NCBI RefSeq assembly: GCF_963931595.1 | Contig: NZ_OZ007030.1 | Span: 1,356,481-1,420,480, forward strand | Direction of reading: 5' to 3' | DNA: 64,000 bases | DNA from: an uncultured Subdoligranulum sp. | GTDB lineage: Bacteria > Bacillota > Clostridia > Oscillospirales > Ruminococcaceae | Shown here: positions 51,191 to 59,863 of the stretch, one piece after another | Layout of the letters: each line of letters opens with the position of its first letter | Numbering within the stretch: the stretch's first letter is position 1 | Notes under the pieces: model-generated | The model's input: the letters and a program-made list of their open reading frames with translations, nothing else | What the model was told of the DNA's origin: nothing | Databases searched by the model: none | Position numbers and translations under genes: made by a program

Positions 51191-52021
51191 TCAGCCCTTG
51201 ACGGCGCCGCTGACCGCTTCGATATAGTTTTTCTGGCACAGGATAAAGACAATGATGACAGGAATTACCGAGATAATAGCGCCCGCGGCAATATACCCGA
51301 ACTTATAGTTGAAGGAGCCGTTCAGATACTGCAGGGCGGCGGCCAGGGGGTACTTTTCGGGATCCTGCAGCACGATGATGGGCCACAGGAACTCGTTCCA
51401 GCGGCTGATGAAGTCAAAAATGATGACGGTGGAGATGGTGGGCATGATGCCGGGCAGCATGATCTGCCACCAGATCCGCAGTTCCCCTGCCCCGTCAATG
51501 CGGGCGGCCTCGATCAGATCCTTGGGGACGCCCAGATAGCCCTGCCGCATCAGAATGATGCTGAACACCTTGACGGAGCCCACCAGGATCACGCCCGCCA
51601 GGGTATCCAGCAGATGCATGGCCGAAATGGTAAGATAGTTGATGATCATGCCAGCCGCTGCCGGAATGATCATCGAGGCTAGCAGCAAACTGAGCACCAC
51701 ATTCTTGCCCTTGAAGCGCATGCAGGCAAGCGGGTAGGCGCAGAGTGCCGAGAGGATCACGTCCAGCACGATGCTACCCACCGTGATGATCACCGTGTTG
51801 AGCAAGTAGCGCGGCACCGAAAGGAACTCCCAGACGCCCACGTAGTTTTCCACGGTAGGATTTTCCGGGATCAGACTGATATCATAGATGTTCTGGCCGG
51901 AGCGGAAGGATGCCGCCAGCAGCCAGATAAACGGCCCGGCACAGATAATCGCAATGAGGATCAGCATAATATAAGTGAGAACGGCACGAACCATCCGCTG
52001 GCTTTTTGTTCCGTACATCAT
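51191..52021 (-). CDS. Sugar ABC permease (MalG/UgpE type)
   Basis: 276 residues, six membrane helices. The EAA loop EAARIDGAGELRIWWQIMLPGIMP (positions 170-190) docks the ATPase. This is the second of two CUT1 permeases. No ATPase gene is in the operon; such systems often use a shared MsmK-type ATPase coded elsewhere. Start overlaps the other permease by four bases. Confidence 0.93.
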   Translation of the reverse strand: MMYGTKSQRMVRAVLTYIMLILIAIICAGPFIWLLAASFRSGQNIYDISLIPENPTVENYVGVWEFLSVPRYLLNTVIITVGSIVLDVILSALCAYPLACMRFKGKNVVLSLLLASMIIPAAAGMIINYLTISAMHLLDTLAGVILVGSVKVFSIILMRQGYLGVPKDLIEAARIDGAGELRIWWQIMLPGIMPTISTVIIFDFISRWNEFLWPIIVLQDPEKYPLAAALQYLNGSFNYKFGYIAAGAIISVIPVIIVFILCQKNYIEAVSGAVKG

Positions 52022-52974
52022 GCCAACTCCCCCTTTTCGCCCTTACGGCCGTACACAAAGACGACAATGCTGATGATACCGGTGATCAGTGCCTGCACAA
52101 AGCCTACCGTGGCCGCATAACCGAATTCAAAGCTGTTGAAGGCCTTGTAGTAGGAGTAATAGGCGATGACCATCGTGGCGGTGTCGGGGCCGCCCTGGGT
52201 CAGCACGAAGACGGCGTCAAACACGCCCACCGCCGAGATAACCGAGTTCAGGCTGCAGAACCAGATATAGGGTTTGAGCAGCGGCAGCCTGATATGGAAA
52301 AATGCCTGGATCGGCGTGGCGCCGTCCACATAGGCGGCCTCCACAATCTCCTTGGGGATGGACTGAAGACCGGCCAGATACATCATCATATAATAGCCCA
52401 GGCCCTGCCAGACCGTGATGAACATGATACAAAGCATGGCGGTCCGGCTGTCGGTCAAAAATCCCAGGGAGCTGGAGATCACGCCCCAGTTTTTCAGTAC
52501 GGTATTGATCAGGCCGCTGGGATCAAACAGGAAGCCCCACATGATAGAAATGGCCACCATGGAAGTGACCACCGGGATGTAATACATCGTGCGGAACAGT
52601 GTGATGCCCCGCAGCTTCCGGTTGACCAGCACTGCCAGCAGGATGGACAGAATCTGGATCACCGGCACAACCACCACGAACAGGACGGTGTTCACAATCG
52701 CCGCCTGGAAGTTGCGGTCATGGAAGGCCGTGATGAAGTTGTCAAAGCCCACAAACTTCGTCTTGCCCAGTACCGAGTAATCAAAAAACATCAGCGGCAA
52801 ACTGCCCACAATCGGTGCAAATACAAAGATAATGAGCAAAATCAATGCCGGCGCCATGAACAGATACGCCAGAATGGTTTGCCGTGTCTGAAGGCGCATG
52901 GGCCGCCGCTTTTTATTGGAAACAGCTGCCGACGTAGACGTTTTCATTATAGCATCTTCCCCCTTGCTCCGCAA
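52018..52974 (-). CDS. Sugar ABC permease (MalF/UgpA type)
   Basis: 318 residues, with a basic N-terminus and six membrane helices. The EAA loop EAAYVDGATPIQAFFHIRLPLL lies near residues 215-236. It pairs with the following permease for uptake of an oligosaccharide delivered by the binding protein at 53117-54445. Confidence 0.93.
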   Translation of the reverse strand: MRSKGEDAIMKTSTSAAVSNKKRRPMRLQTRQTILAYLFMAPALILLIIFVFAPIVGSLPLMFFDYSVLGKTKFVGFDNFITAFHDRNFQAAIVNTVLFVVVVPVIQILSILLAVLVNRKLRGITLFRTMYYIPVVTSMVAISIMWGFLFDPSGLINTVLKNWGVISSSLGFLTDSRTAMLCIMFITVWQGLGYYMMMYLAGLQSIPKEIVEAAYVDGATPIQAFFHIRLPLLKPYIWFCSLNSVISAVGVFDAVFVLTQGGPDTATMVIAYYSYYKAFNSFEFGYAATVGFVQALITGIISIVVFVYGRKGEKGELA

Positions 52975-53062
52975 ACCGCCAGCTTTCGGCCTTTTTCAAC
53001 GGGGCCTTGCGTTGTAGCAACGATCTGCTGAAATAGGAACCCACAAGGCCCCTTTGAAAAGG

Positions 53063-53093
53063 GCCGCCAGGGATTTCTACGCTCCCTGGCGGC
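53063..53093 (-). promoter_or_regulatory. Stem-loop between binding-protein and permease genes
   Basis: GCCGCCAGGGA / TCCCTGGCGGC, 11-bp stem, followed on the minus strand by CCCTTTT; a second pairing GGGGCCTTG / CAAGGCCCC follows. Such structures in ABC operons commonly protect or partially end the transcript so that binding protein is made in excess. Confidence 0.6.
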
Positions 53094-53116
53094 ATCGGTG
53101 GTTTTCGTGCAGTTGT

Positions 53117-54445
53117 TTATTCGGCAGTCTGAGCCAGAATATCGTTCACAGCCTTTTCACCGTTATCCAGTGCAGTCTGCGTGTCGGTACCATTCTGGAT
53201 GACCGCTTCCTGAATCTGGTTGACGGCATCCTGGATCTCGCTCTGGCCGGCCGTGCCCAGAGAGTAGTCCTTGGAGGTGTCGCTCACCTCAACGGACATC
53301 ATGCGGGCCTGGCCTTCCAGGGTCTCGCTGTCAGAGGTGAAGTAGGGATCCTGGCTGGCCTTGATGGTGGACGGGAAGATGGCCGTCTGCTTGCAGAATT
53401 CCAGCTGGCATTCGTCGCCGGTGATGTAGGCAGCAAACTTGATGGCTTCCTCGTGATGCTTGCTGGCCTCAGGCACGACCAGGTTCATCAGCGCGTTGCG
53501 GGAGAAGCCTTCGCTGCCGGTGAGGGGCGCTGCCACGCCAATGTTGTTGTAGACATCGGGGGCTTCATCCTTGATACGGCTCAGGGAAGAACCGGAAGAG
53601 CTCACGATGGCCAGCTGGCCGGTCTCGAACAGTTTCAGCTCGGTATCCCAGTCACCCCACTTGCTGTTCTTGGGCAGGATATCCTGATCGGTCAGTTCCT
53701 TGAAGCTGTTCAGCAGGTCTACCGTCTCGCTGGTGTTGAACGCTGCTGCGGTGTTGTCATCGTTCAGAATGGGAATGCCCTCTTCAAACAGCAGGTTGAA
53801 GAACTCCGGCGGGTTGTAAAGATAGGCGCCGGTCTTCTCCTTCATCGTCTTGGCGGCGTCGAAAGCTTCACGGTACTGGGTGGGCAGGGTGCTGATATCC
53901 AGGCCGGCCTGCTCAAACAGCGCCTTGTTGTAGAACATGATGTTGGGAGAGGCGTACCAGGGGAAGGCGTAGACGGAATCGCCGATCCGGGCAGAATCGT
54001 ACAGGCTCGGGACGTAGACGCTCTTCTGCTCCTCGGTTGCTTCCTTTTCCAGGTCCACCAGCGCGCCCTTGCCGGCCAGCGTCAGGGTCATCTGGGTGTT
54101 CAGGTTCACCACGTCCGGAGAGGTGCCGCCCGCCGTAGCCGTGACGAGCTTCTGCTGGATAGAATCATAAGGAAGATCCACCCAGTTGATGGTAACGCCC
54201 GGGTTCTCGGCCTCATACTTGTCGATCAGGCCGTTCAGGAAATCGGTGAACGTGGGCTGCAGCGCGATGGTCCAGAACTCCAGCGTGACGGGCTCTGCTG
54301 TTTCGCCGGAAGCGGTCGAACCGGAACCGGAAGCCGCCTCGGAGGCAGCGGTGCTGCTGGCGCTTTGCCCGCAGCCTGCCAAAGAGGTGGCTGCAAGCGC
54401 GGCTGCACACAAACCAGCTGCTGCTTGTTTCCAAATTTTTCTCAT
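53117..54445 (-). CDS. Sugar ABC substrate-binding lipoprotein
   Basis: 442 residues. A lipoprotein signal ends in LAGC with Cys25, then a Ser/Ala/Glu-rich linker to residue 50, then a CUT1-type solute-binding fold (VTLEFWTIALQPTF, VVNLNTQMTLTLAGKGALVDL in position 105-125, YAFPWYASPNIMFYNKALFE). It binds a glycan fragment outside the cell. With GH20 and RpiR neighbours the likely ligand is an N-acetylhexosamine-containing sugar, by context only. Confidence 0.93.
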   Translation of the reverse strand: MRKIWKQAAAGLCAAALAATSLAGCGQSASSTAASEAASGSGSTASGETAEPVTLEFWTIALQPTFTDFLNGLIDKYEAENPGVTINWVDLPYDSIQQKLVTATAGGTSPDVVNLNTQMTLTLAGKGALVDLEKEATEEQKSVYVPSLYDSARIGDSVYAFPWYASPNIMFYNKALFEQAGLDISTLPTQYREAFDAAKTMKEKTGAYLYNPPEFFNLLFEEGIPILNDDNTAAAFNTSETVDLLNSFKELTDQDILPKNSKWGDWDTELKLFETGQLAIVSSSGSSLSRIKDEAPDVYNNIGVAAPLTGSEGFSRNALMNLVVPEASKHHEEAIKFAAYITGDECQLEFCKQTAIFPSTIKASQDPYFTSDSETLEGQARMMSVEVSDTSKDYSLGTAGQSEIQDAVNQIQEAVIQNGTDTQTALDNGEKAVNDILAQTAE

Positions 54446-54479
54446 GTGTTTGTCCTCCTTTTGTTTCTGTTGATATTCT

Positions 54480-54533
54480 TAAACGCTCCCTCCGGGAAAT
54501 TGCCTGTACCTGTTTCTGTTTCGGGAGCGCTTA
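54480..54533 (-). other. Possible stem-loop between GH20 and binding-protein genes
   Basis: Minus-strand CGCTCCC and GGGAGCG can pair across a loop of roughly 37 bases. It is a weak candidate for transcript control. Confidence 0.3.
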
Positions 54534-54535
54534 AT

Positions 54536-56380
54536 TCATAAAACTGCCGGGGTCGCGTTGCATGACCACAGATTGTAGTTCAGGCTGGCGATCTCACTGT
54601 TATCAAAGTAGGCGAAGGGCAACCTTTCGCCTTCCAGCTCCTCGATGGCTGTAAGCGTACCGTCCAGGTAACGCGCCAGGCATTGCCGGGTGTACAGCAA
54701 GCGGCTTCGCAGCCCGCCCAGGCGCAGGTGCTGGACTTCCAGACCGAATACTTTGTTTTCCTGCAGCCACTGCTCCTGCAGCGTATTCTGGAATGTTTCC
54801 AGCCGCTGCACTGTCTGCGGTATGACCGTTTCGGCAAGGTCTTCCAGTGCTTTGTTATCCCGGCTGTCGTAGGCCGTCTTGATCCGTTTGCCAAGGTCTG
54901 CTTTCCGTTCCAGTACCCTGCAAAGATCTTTCTGGGTGCGGAACAGGATGGCGTACTCCCCTGCCCGGGCTTCTATCTGTTCCAGCTGCCCGGCAGCCTT
55001 CGCGTAAAAGTGCTGCACATCCGCGGGAACCAGCGAATCAAAGGTGCCCAGCAAGGGATCGTTGTAGAGCAGAAACTTGCTGGCATTTCCGTGGACCGTC
55101 GGATCCTCGGAGAACCGGCTGGGACGATCCAACTGGAGAAACTCCTGGAACTGGATTCCTGTAAGGATGCGGAATCCCTCTGTCTCTTTCGGAATTCCCC
55201 AGGCCAGCGCCGCATCTGCATACAAGACCGGCAATATGGAGAATACACTTGCCTCGGCGCCGTTATCTCCCCAGGCCGTGATCACCACGGACCGTATTTT
55301 TTCTTCGATGCAGGCCTGCAGAGCATCCCGTCCTGTCTCTATGCTGAAGGCATTGCAGGGGGTAAAACCGCTCCATTTCCAGGCACCGCCTGCAAAGACC
55401 ACCCGGTCGGTCATCTGCTTGTGCTTTTGCAGCATGGCCTTGTACCGTTCTTTGCCCACATGGTAATAGTCCCAGAATCCCAGTTCCACCTGCGGCGGAA
55501 TTTCCGGCCGGCAGCGGGCTTTTGCTCCGGCCGCCGCCTGATCGTAGCTGCCATAGGCCAGGTTGAAAAACATATCGCTCCACATCTGCGGCTGCAGATG
55601 GTGGGACTCGCAAAGGGCCAGAACCCGCTGCAGATGTTGCTGCAATACCTGGATGCGGGGCTGGTAGCCGTTTTGCTCGAGATACTTGCCAGCTCCCACC
55701 AGGGCGGCCTCATCCATGCCTATGTTGACTTTCCGGGTGGTAAAACATTCCGATACCGTCTTCAGCAGCTTATCCAGCAGACGGTACGTCCGCTCATCCC
55801 CGGCCAGCAGGATGTCTTCGGTATCGCGGATCTCATCATACCGCTGGTACCGCATGATCTGGTTGAGGTGGGCCAGCGTCTGCAGATAGGGCCGCAGTTC
55901 CAGGCCCAGGCCGGCCGCATACTGGTCCAGGTCCTTGAGTTCTTCGGGGGTCATGGCACCGCGCTGGTACCCGAAATACGGCTCCCCCGGGATATCTATT
56001 GTGTCCTCCATATAGAGGCCCACAAAGCTGTACCCCATCAAAGCACACAACCGGATCAGTTTTCGCGCCGCTTCCGGACGCAACACTGCATTGCGGGAAA
56101 TATCCACCATCACACCAAAGTCCGGAAAAGTACACCGTCTTTGGATGGTTCCCCCTTCACCGGGGCAGCTGGCCGCCTCCAGCAAGCCGCGTGCCAGATC
56201 CCGCAGATCGTGATACCGAATGGAAATTTTTTCCCGGTCTGCCTCGATGCAGAAACCGGATTCTGCTCCTTCGGAAACATACAGCGTGCGATGGTCTTCA
56301 CTCGGGTTCACCATCGGCAGCAACTCTTGCAGAACCGTTGCCGCACGCGCTGTGTGATCCCCATTGATCCGCCATGCCAT
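54536..56380 (-). CDS. GH20 beta-N-acetylhexosaminidase
   Basis: 614 residues from the ATG at 56380, with GGAGG upstream. There is no signal peptide, so it acts in the cytoplasm. The catalytic domain starts near FPDFGVMVDISRNAVL (85-100) and the catalytic pair Asp223-Glu224 lies in NIGMDEAAL. Further conserved elements are FFNLAYGSYDQ (about 290) and ITAWGDNGAEAS (about 410). It cleaves terminal GlcNAc or GalNAc from an imported oligosaccharide. First gene of the operon, next to the divergent RpiR regulator. Confidence 0.9.
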   Translation of the reverse strand: MAWRINGDHTARAATVLQELLPMVNPSEDHRTLYVSEGAESGFCIEADREKISIRYHDLRDLARGLLEAASCPGEGGTIQRRCTFPDFGVMVDISRNAVLRPEAARKLIRLCALMGYSFVGLYMEDTIDIPGEPYFGYQRGAMTPEELKDLDQYAAGLGLELRPYLQTLAHLNQIMRYQRYDEIRDTEDILLAGDERTYRLLDKLLKTVSECFTTRKVNIGMDEAALVGAGKYLEQNGYQPRIQVLQQHLQRVLALCESHHLQPQMWSDMFFNLAYGSYDQAAAGAKARCRPEIPPQVELGFWDYYHVGKERYKAMLQKHKQMTDRVVFAGGAWKWSGFTPCNAFSIETGRDALQACIEEKIRSVVITAWGDNGAEASVFSILPVLYADAALAWGIPKETEGFRILTGIQFQEFLQLDRPSRFSEDPTVHGNASKFLLYNDPLLGTFDSLVPADVQHFYAKAAGQLEQIEARAGEYAILFRTQKDLCRVLERKADLGKRIKTAYDSRDNKALEDLAETVIPQTVQRLETFQNTLQEQWLQENKVFGLEVQHLRLGGLRSRLLYTRQCLARYLDGTLTAIEELEGERLPFAYFDNSEIASLNYNLWSCNATPAVL

Positions 56381-56443
56381 AATGCCTCGCCTCCTTTGTG
56401 CAGAATACCTCCTGTTTACCTGTGTCTTTCTTTGTTTTTTCCT

Positions 56444-56472
56444 AGTATAATCATCCATTTTCCGGCTTTCAA
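56444..56472 (-). promoter_or_regulatory. Promoter of the hexosamine operon
   Basis: Minus-strand TTGAAA (56467-56472), 17-base spacer, TATACT (56444-56449). The flanks contain several CTTTCA/TGAAAG words that may bind the RpiR regulator. The 440-bp region between this operon and the regulator holds no gene. Confidence 0.7.
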
Positions 56473-56715
56473 TAGATGGCGGCATTTCTGAAAGAAGTTG
56501 CAAAGGATTGAAAGTAGATTCTGTTTTGGGCTTTCCGGTGCGTCGTACTCCGCTGGCGTTTCTGTGCATATTCTCTATTTTTCTTTGAAGTTTCGCCTTA
56601 TTTTTTCGCAAAACATACAGTGTCTTTTTCGAAATTGTCACACTTTTCGATTATTTGTTCAAATCTTTACCTATTTTTTCAACACGCACACCCGCTTTTC
56701 GTGCATATCCATGCA

Positions 56716-56744
56716 TTGTTTTTTTCTTCAGCCCGCCCTATAAT
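56716..56744 (+). promoter_or_regulatory. Promoter of the RpiR regulator
   Basis: TTGTTT (56716-56721), 17-base spacer, TATAAT (56739-56744), about 77 bases before the regulator ATG. Confidence 0.6.
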
Positions 56745-56820
56745 GGTGTTCATACTTCTATAGTTTCGCGTAGTGATTCTTGTCTGTACCCTTTCCCCCT
56801 GCACAAAGGAAGCGAACCTC

Positions 56821-57684
56821 ATGCAATACCGCAGAACGATCCATCGCATCATGGACACTTATAATCAAATGACCCAAGTGGAACGAACTGTGGCCGACTT
56901 TTTCCTGAACAACACTAAGCCGGTGGATCTGGCCTCCAAAAACCTGGCCAAATTGCTCTACGTGTCCGAGGCCACCCTTTCCCGCTTTGCCAAGAAGTGC
57001 GGTTACAAAGGATACCGGGAATTCAGCTATGAATACGAACGGGAACTGAGCGGCAGCGAAGGGGAATCTCCGTCCCCTGCCACAGATTCCCAGGTGGAGG
57101 GTCTCTACAGTCTTCTGATGGAACATACCTTTTCTTCCATTGACTATGCCCAGATGCGCCGGATCGCAGCCATCATGGATGAAAGCCAACGTATCTTCCT
57201 TTTTGGAATGGGGCATTCCGGCCTGGCCGCACAGGATTTTCAGCTTCGGTTCATGCGCCTGGGACTTTGGATTCAGGCAGTTACCGATTCCCAGCTGATC
57301 CAGATCACCTCGGCCCTGGTGGGTCCAGGGGATCTGGTACTTGCATTTACCATGAGCGGCCGCACAGCCGAAATCATGGGCGGCCTGCAGATGGCCAAAG
57401 CGCGTGGAGCCCGTACCGTATTGTTTACCGGCGGGCAGCGCCCCGAAAAGGGCACCAATGCACCTGACGAAGTTGTCCACCTGCTCTCCCTGCGTGAGAT
57501 TGGCGGCGGCCTGCGGATTTCTCCCCAGGTGCCCATGCTGATGCTCATCGACACGCTGTATGTAACCTGCCTGTCCCGCAATACCTATCAGAAAGCTGAA
57601 ATCAGCCGCAGTGTGGATTCCCTGGTTGCCCCCAAAAAGCCCAAGCCCAGTCTTTGGGATCCCGGCGAAGAAAAGGAAATCTGA
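56821..57684 (+). CDS. RpiR/MurR family transcriptional regulator
   Basis: 287 residues from the ATG at 56821, AAAGGAAGCG upstream. The N-terminal helix-turn-helix lies at about 35-60 (LASKNLAKLLYVSEATLSRFAKKCG). The C-terminal SIS domain has FGMGHSGLAAQDFQLRFM and LAFTMSGRTAEIMGGL (phosphosugar binding). Such regulators sense amino-sugar phosphates. It probably controls the divergent GH20-ABC operon. Confidence 0.92.
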   Translation: MQYRRTIHRIMDTYNQMTQVERTVADFFLNNTKPVDLASKNLAKLLYVSEATLSRFAKKCGYKGYREFSYEYERELSGSEGESPSPATDSQVEGLYSLLMEHTFSSIDYAQMRRIAAIMDESQRIFLFGMGHSGLAAQDFQLRFMRLGLWIQAVTDSQLIQITSALVGPGDLVLAFTMSGRTAEIMGGLQMAKARGARTVLFTGGQRPEKGTNAPDEVVHLLSLREIGGGLRISPQVPMLMLIDTLYVTCLSRNTYQKAEISRSVDSLVAPKKPKPSLWDPGEEKEI

Positions 57685-57729
57685 CTACCTGCCAACACCA
57701 TTGATTGTTTCTTATTGTATACAGCGAAA

Positions 57730-57778
57730 CAGGCCCGGCCCGGAGAGAGATTCTCCGGGCCGGGCCTGTTTGACTTTT
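57730..57778 (+). terminator. Terminator of the RpiR gene
   Basis: CAGGCCCGGCCCGGAGA / TCTCCGGGCCGGGCCTG, 17-bp perfect stem, followed by TTTGACTTTT. Confidence 0.93.
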
Positions 57779-58508
57779 ATTCATCTTTTCGAAACGCCAG
57801 GAAGGACCTGCATTCCATGAATCACTTTTTTCTGGGAATATGACAAAACAATGCCAGCATCTTCCCTCCTGTTCCAAAATGGCAGTCATGACCCCCGGCT
57901 AAGCCGGGGCCTTGTGTAAGCCCTAGAAGGGCATCGTACCGGCAAGCCTCTCAAAAAGCATTGAAAAATCTGCCACTCGCATCACTTGCCCTACAGCCCG
58001 TAAGCGGACGCTGTTTATCCAAAATCAACTTTCTTGACAACAGTAAAGTTGTTGCTCTTTTCTCGCTTCACTCGATTCTTGAAGCCGAAGCTTTTTACTC
58101 TCCCCACAGAGTTGGGGTTCTCATTTTGCCAAAGCATACAAGAGGATTCTCCAAAGCCGGAAAACCCATGATTGGATTTTCCAGTTCTGGAGAACCCAAC
58201 GCAACTGAATATGGGAGATTAGTAAGTACCGAAATAAGCAAAACAGCTACTGGCTGAAAAGGAAGATGTGAGTGCCTATTTTGGACTTCCGGTTTGTCAG
58301 TGTTTTCTCTGCAGAGGGCGCTCTCCTTTTCAGCTGTTAACAGAGTGAGGTAAAAAATTGGCAAGCACGGCATCATGCTGGCATACACCGGCAAAATGCC
58401 ACTTGTCAGGGGAATCTTCCCCTGAAGCCCTTCAGCTATTCCATTAAGCGGCGGAAAAAATATGTAATGTACACTTATAGAAAAGGGGTTAAGCTCCGGA
58501 GCCTGTTG
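57779..58508. other. Gene-poor stretch with inverted repeats
   Basis: I find no convincing gene in this stretch. It begins with small stems (CCCGGCTAAGCCGGG at about 57894 and GCCCTAGAAGGGC near 57918) that recall the subterminal hairpins of IS200/IS605-like elements, but no transposase remains. It also holds an imperfect palindrome at 58144-58197. Frames of 98 (plus) and 157 (minus) codons exist but lack ribosome sites and normal composition. Confidence 0.5.
58144..58197. repeat. Imperfect 54-bp palindrome
   Basis: The two halves (outer arms GGATTCTCCA and TGGAGAACCC, inner GGAAAA and TTTTCC) pair over about 20 of 24 positions. It could be a REP-like or miniature mobile element. Confidence 0.6.
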
Positions 58509-58538
58509 TTGACACAAAAGTCGGGGAAATGATATACT
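58509..58538 (+). promoter_or_regulatory. Promoter of the MFS attenuator unit
   Basis: TTGACA (58509-58514), 18-base spacer, TATACT (58533-58538). It drives the leader peptide and MFS gene. Confidence 0.8.
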
Positions 58539-58555
58539 GACACAGTTCAAAAAGA

Positions 58556-58743
58556 AAGGAGGGCGCACAAATGGCTTGGAGATTTTCTAAGATCCAACTG
58601 AAAAAAGGCAATGTTTTGGCCTTTCAGGGGGATAGTGCGCCCTTTTGGAAGGTCAAGATGGCACGTTGATGTGCTTTTGGACGTGAAAAGCTGTGCACTA
58701 TCTCCTTTTACTTGCAGACACCTGTGAGAAAAGGAGATTTTTT
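58556..58743 (+). promoter_or_regulatory. Leader-peptide attenuator of the MFS gene
   Basis: Four RNA segments can pair in exclusive ways. A (58561-58568, GGGCGCAC) overlaps the leader ribosome site and pairs with B (58635-58642, GTGCGCCC, then TTTT). B's GATAGTGC (58631-58638) pairs alternatively with C (58695-58702, GCACTATC). C's TATCTCCTTTT (58699-58709) pairs with D (58729-58738, AAAAGGAGAT), followed by six T: an intrinsic terminator that also hides the MFS ribosome site. A:B allows C:D (off); a ribosome held on the leader favours B:C and frees D (on). Confidence 0.78.
58571..58669 (+). CDS. Leader peptide of the MFS gene (32 residues)
   Basis: ATG preceded by AAAGGAGGGCGCACAA; begins MAWRFSKIQLKKGNVL and ends KMAR. 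It has no domain; its translation is likely the sensor step that decides which hairpins form. Ribosome-targeting drugs that stall it would switch on the downstream MFS gene. Confidence 0.75.
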   Translation: MAWRFSKIQLKKGNVLAFQGDSAPFWKVKMAR

Positions 58744-59832
58744 ATGTTTACTATTAAACGGCAGATTTGCCTCATCTACTCCATAACGGCACTGAGAAGC
58801 CTCCAGTTTGCAGGCGCCTGCTGGGCAGCGCTACTGGCAGCGAGGGGCTTTTCCCTGACCCAGATCGGATTGGCAGAGGCGGTCTTTCACCTCACCAGCC
58901 TTTTATTTGAAGTTCCATCCGGCGTGATTGCCGACGTATTTGGACGTAAACGCTGTATGATCGCCAGCCAATGTATGTCCGCAATGGCCTCCGTTGCCAT
59001 GATGCTTTCTGGCTCTATAGGGGGTGTCTGTATAGCGATGGCACTCAGTGCGTTGGGTTACAATTTTGCTTCCGGGGCCCGAGAAGCACTTGTCTATGAG
59101 AGCCTCAAACAATGCGGTCAGCAAAGTGCCTATGAACGGTTTGCCGTCAATGACACAACTATATGGAGAATCGGAACGGCATTGTCCACGCTGTGCACTG
59201 GAGCCGCACTGTGGATCGGTCCGCGTGCCGCCTACGGCGTGGATTTGACCCTGGCATTGTTGGGGTTGTGGCCAGCCATGCGGCTACAGGAATCTCAAAA
59301 CAGCGAGGGCGCTGACAGCGATATAATGCAGCGCATCTGTGCTGCCGTAAAGGAAAGCGTTGGGTTTGTTGTCCATAGCCCAAAGGTCCTGCAGCTGATG
59401 TTAGGCAACGCTTTGGTAGGATCTGTGGCGACTATGCTGCTCTATCTGCTCCAGGCGCGGCTGCCGGTTATTGGGGGTCCTGACGGCTGGTTGGGCCCGG
59501 TGTTGTTTCTGCTGGGACTGAGCGGCACACTGGGGCTGCAAATTGCCCGCCTTACAGGTCGGCTGCGGTACCGTTTGGTTGTGGTGCTGTGTGGTACCGG
59601 CGTTCTCACAGGAACGCTTCTGGCCGCCACATCTTGGCTCCCTGCGGTGCTGGCTGGTGGATTTCTGGCAGGGACACTGGATGATTTGATGGACGTGTGC
59701 AGCGATGTTGTACTGAACGAAATGGTCCCCTCCTCTCGAAGGGCAACGCTGGTTTCTGTTTCGTCCCTTGTTTTTTCTTTTGCAATGCTGGCTGTCGCTC
59801 CGCTGTTGGGAGCACTTTTCAGCATGACTTGA
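58744..59832 (+). CDS. MFS transporter, drug-efflux type
   Basis: 362 residues from the ATG at 58744, with AAAAGGAG seven bases before. Eleven to twelve membrane helices are likely; the conserved loop 2-3 motif appears as PSGVIADVFGRKRCM near residue 60. The protein resembles small MFS exporters of drugs. Expression is controlled by the attenuator. Its sequence context (isolated, leader-regulated, between repeats and recombinase debris) suggests transfer. The substrate cannot be read from the sequence. Confidence 0.85.
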   Translation: MFTIKRQICLIYSITALRSLQFAGACWAALLAARGFSLTQIGLAEAVFHLTSLLFEVPSGVIADVFGRKRCMIASQCMSAMASVAMMLSGSIGGVCIAMALSALGYNFASGAREALVYESLKQCGQQSAYERFAVNDTTIWRIGTALSTLCTGAALWIGPRAAYGVDLTLALLGLWPAMRLQESQNSEGADSDIMQRICAAVKESVGFVVHSPKVLQLMLGNALVGSVATMLLYLLQARLPVIGGPDGWLGPVLFLLGLSGTLGLQIARLTGRLRYRLVVVLCGTGVLTGTLLAATSWLPAVLAGGFLAGTLDDLMDVCSDVVLNEMVPSSRRATLVSVSSLVFSFAMLAVAPLLGALFSMT

Positions 59833-59863
59833 CGTGATAATACATCTGCTGCAAATCGAATTA

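Noticed and set aside
57961-58257. 98-codon plus-strand frame in the gene-poor stretch
   Set aside because: No ATG with a ribosome site at its start, composition unlike neighbours, and it covers a palindrome; more likely chance or debris.
58095-58568. 157-codon minus-strand frame
   Set aside because: It runs against the MFS promoter and through the palindrome, has no recognisable domain and no ribosome site.
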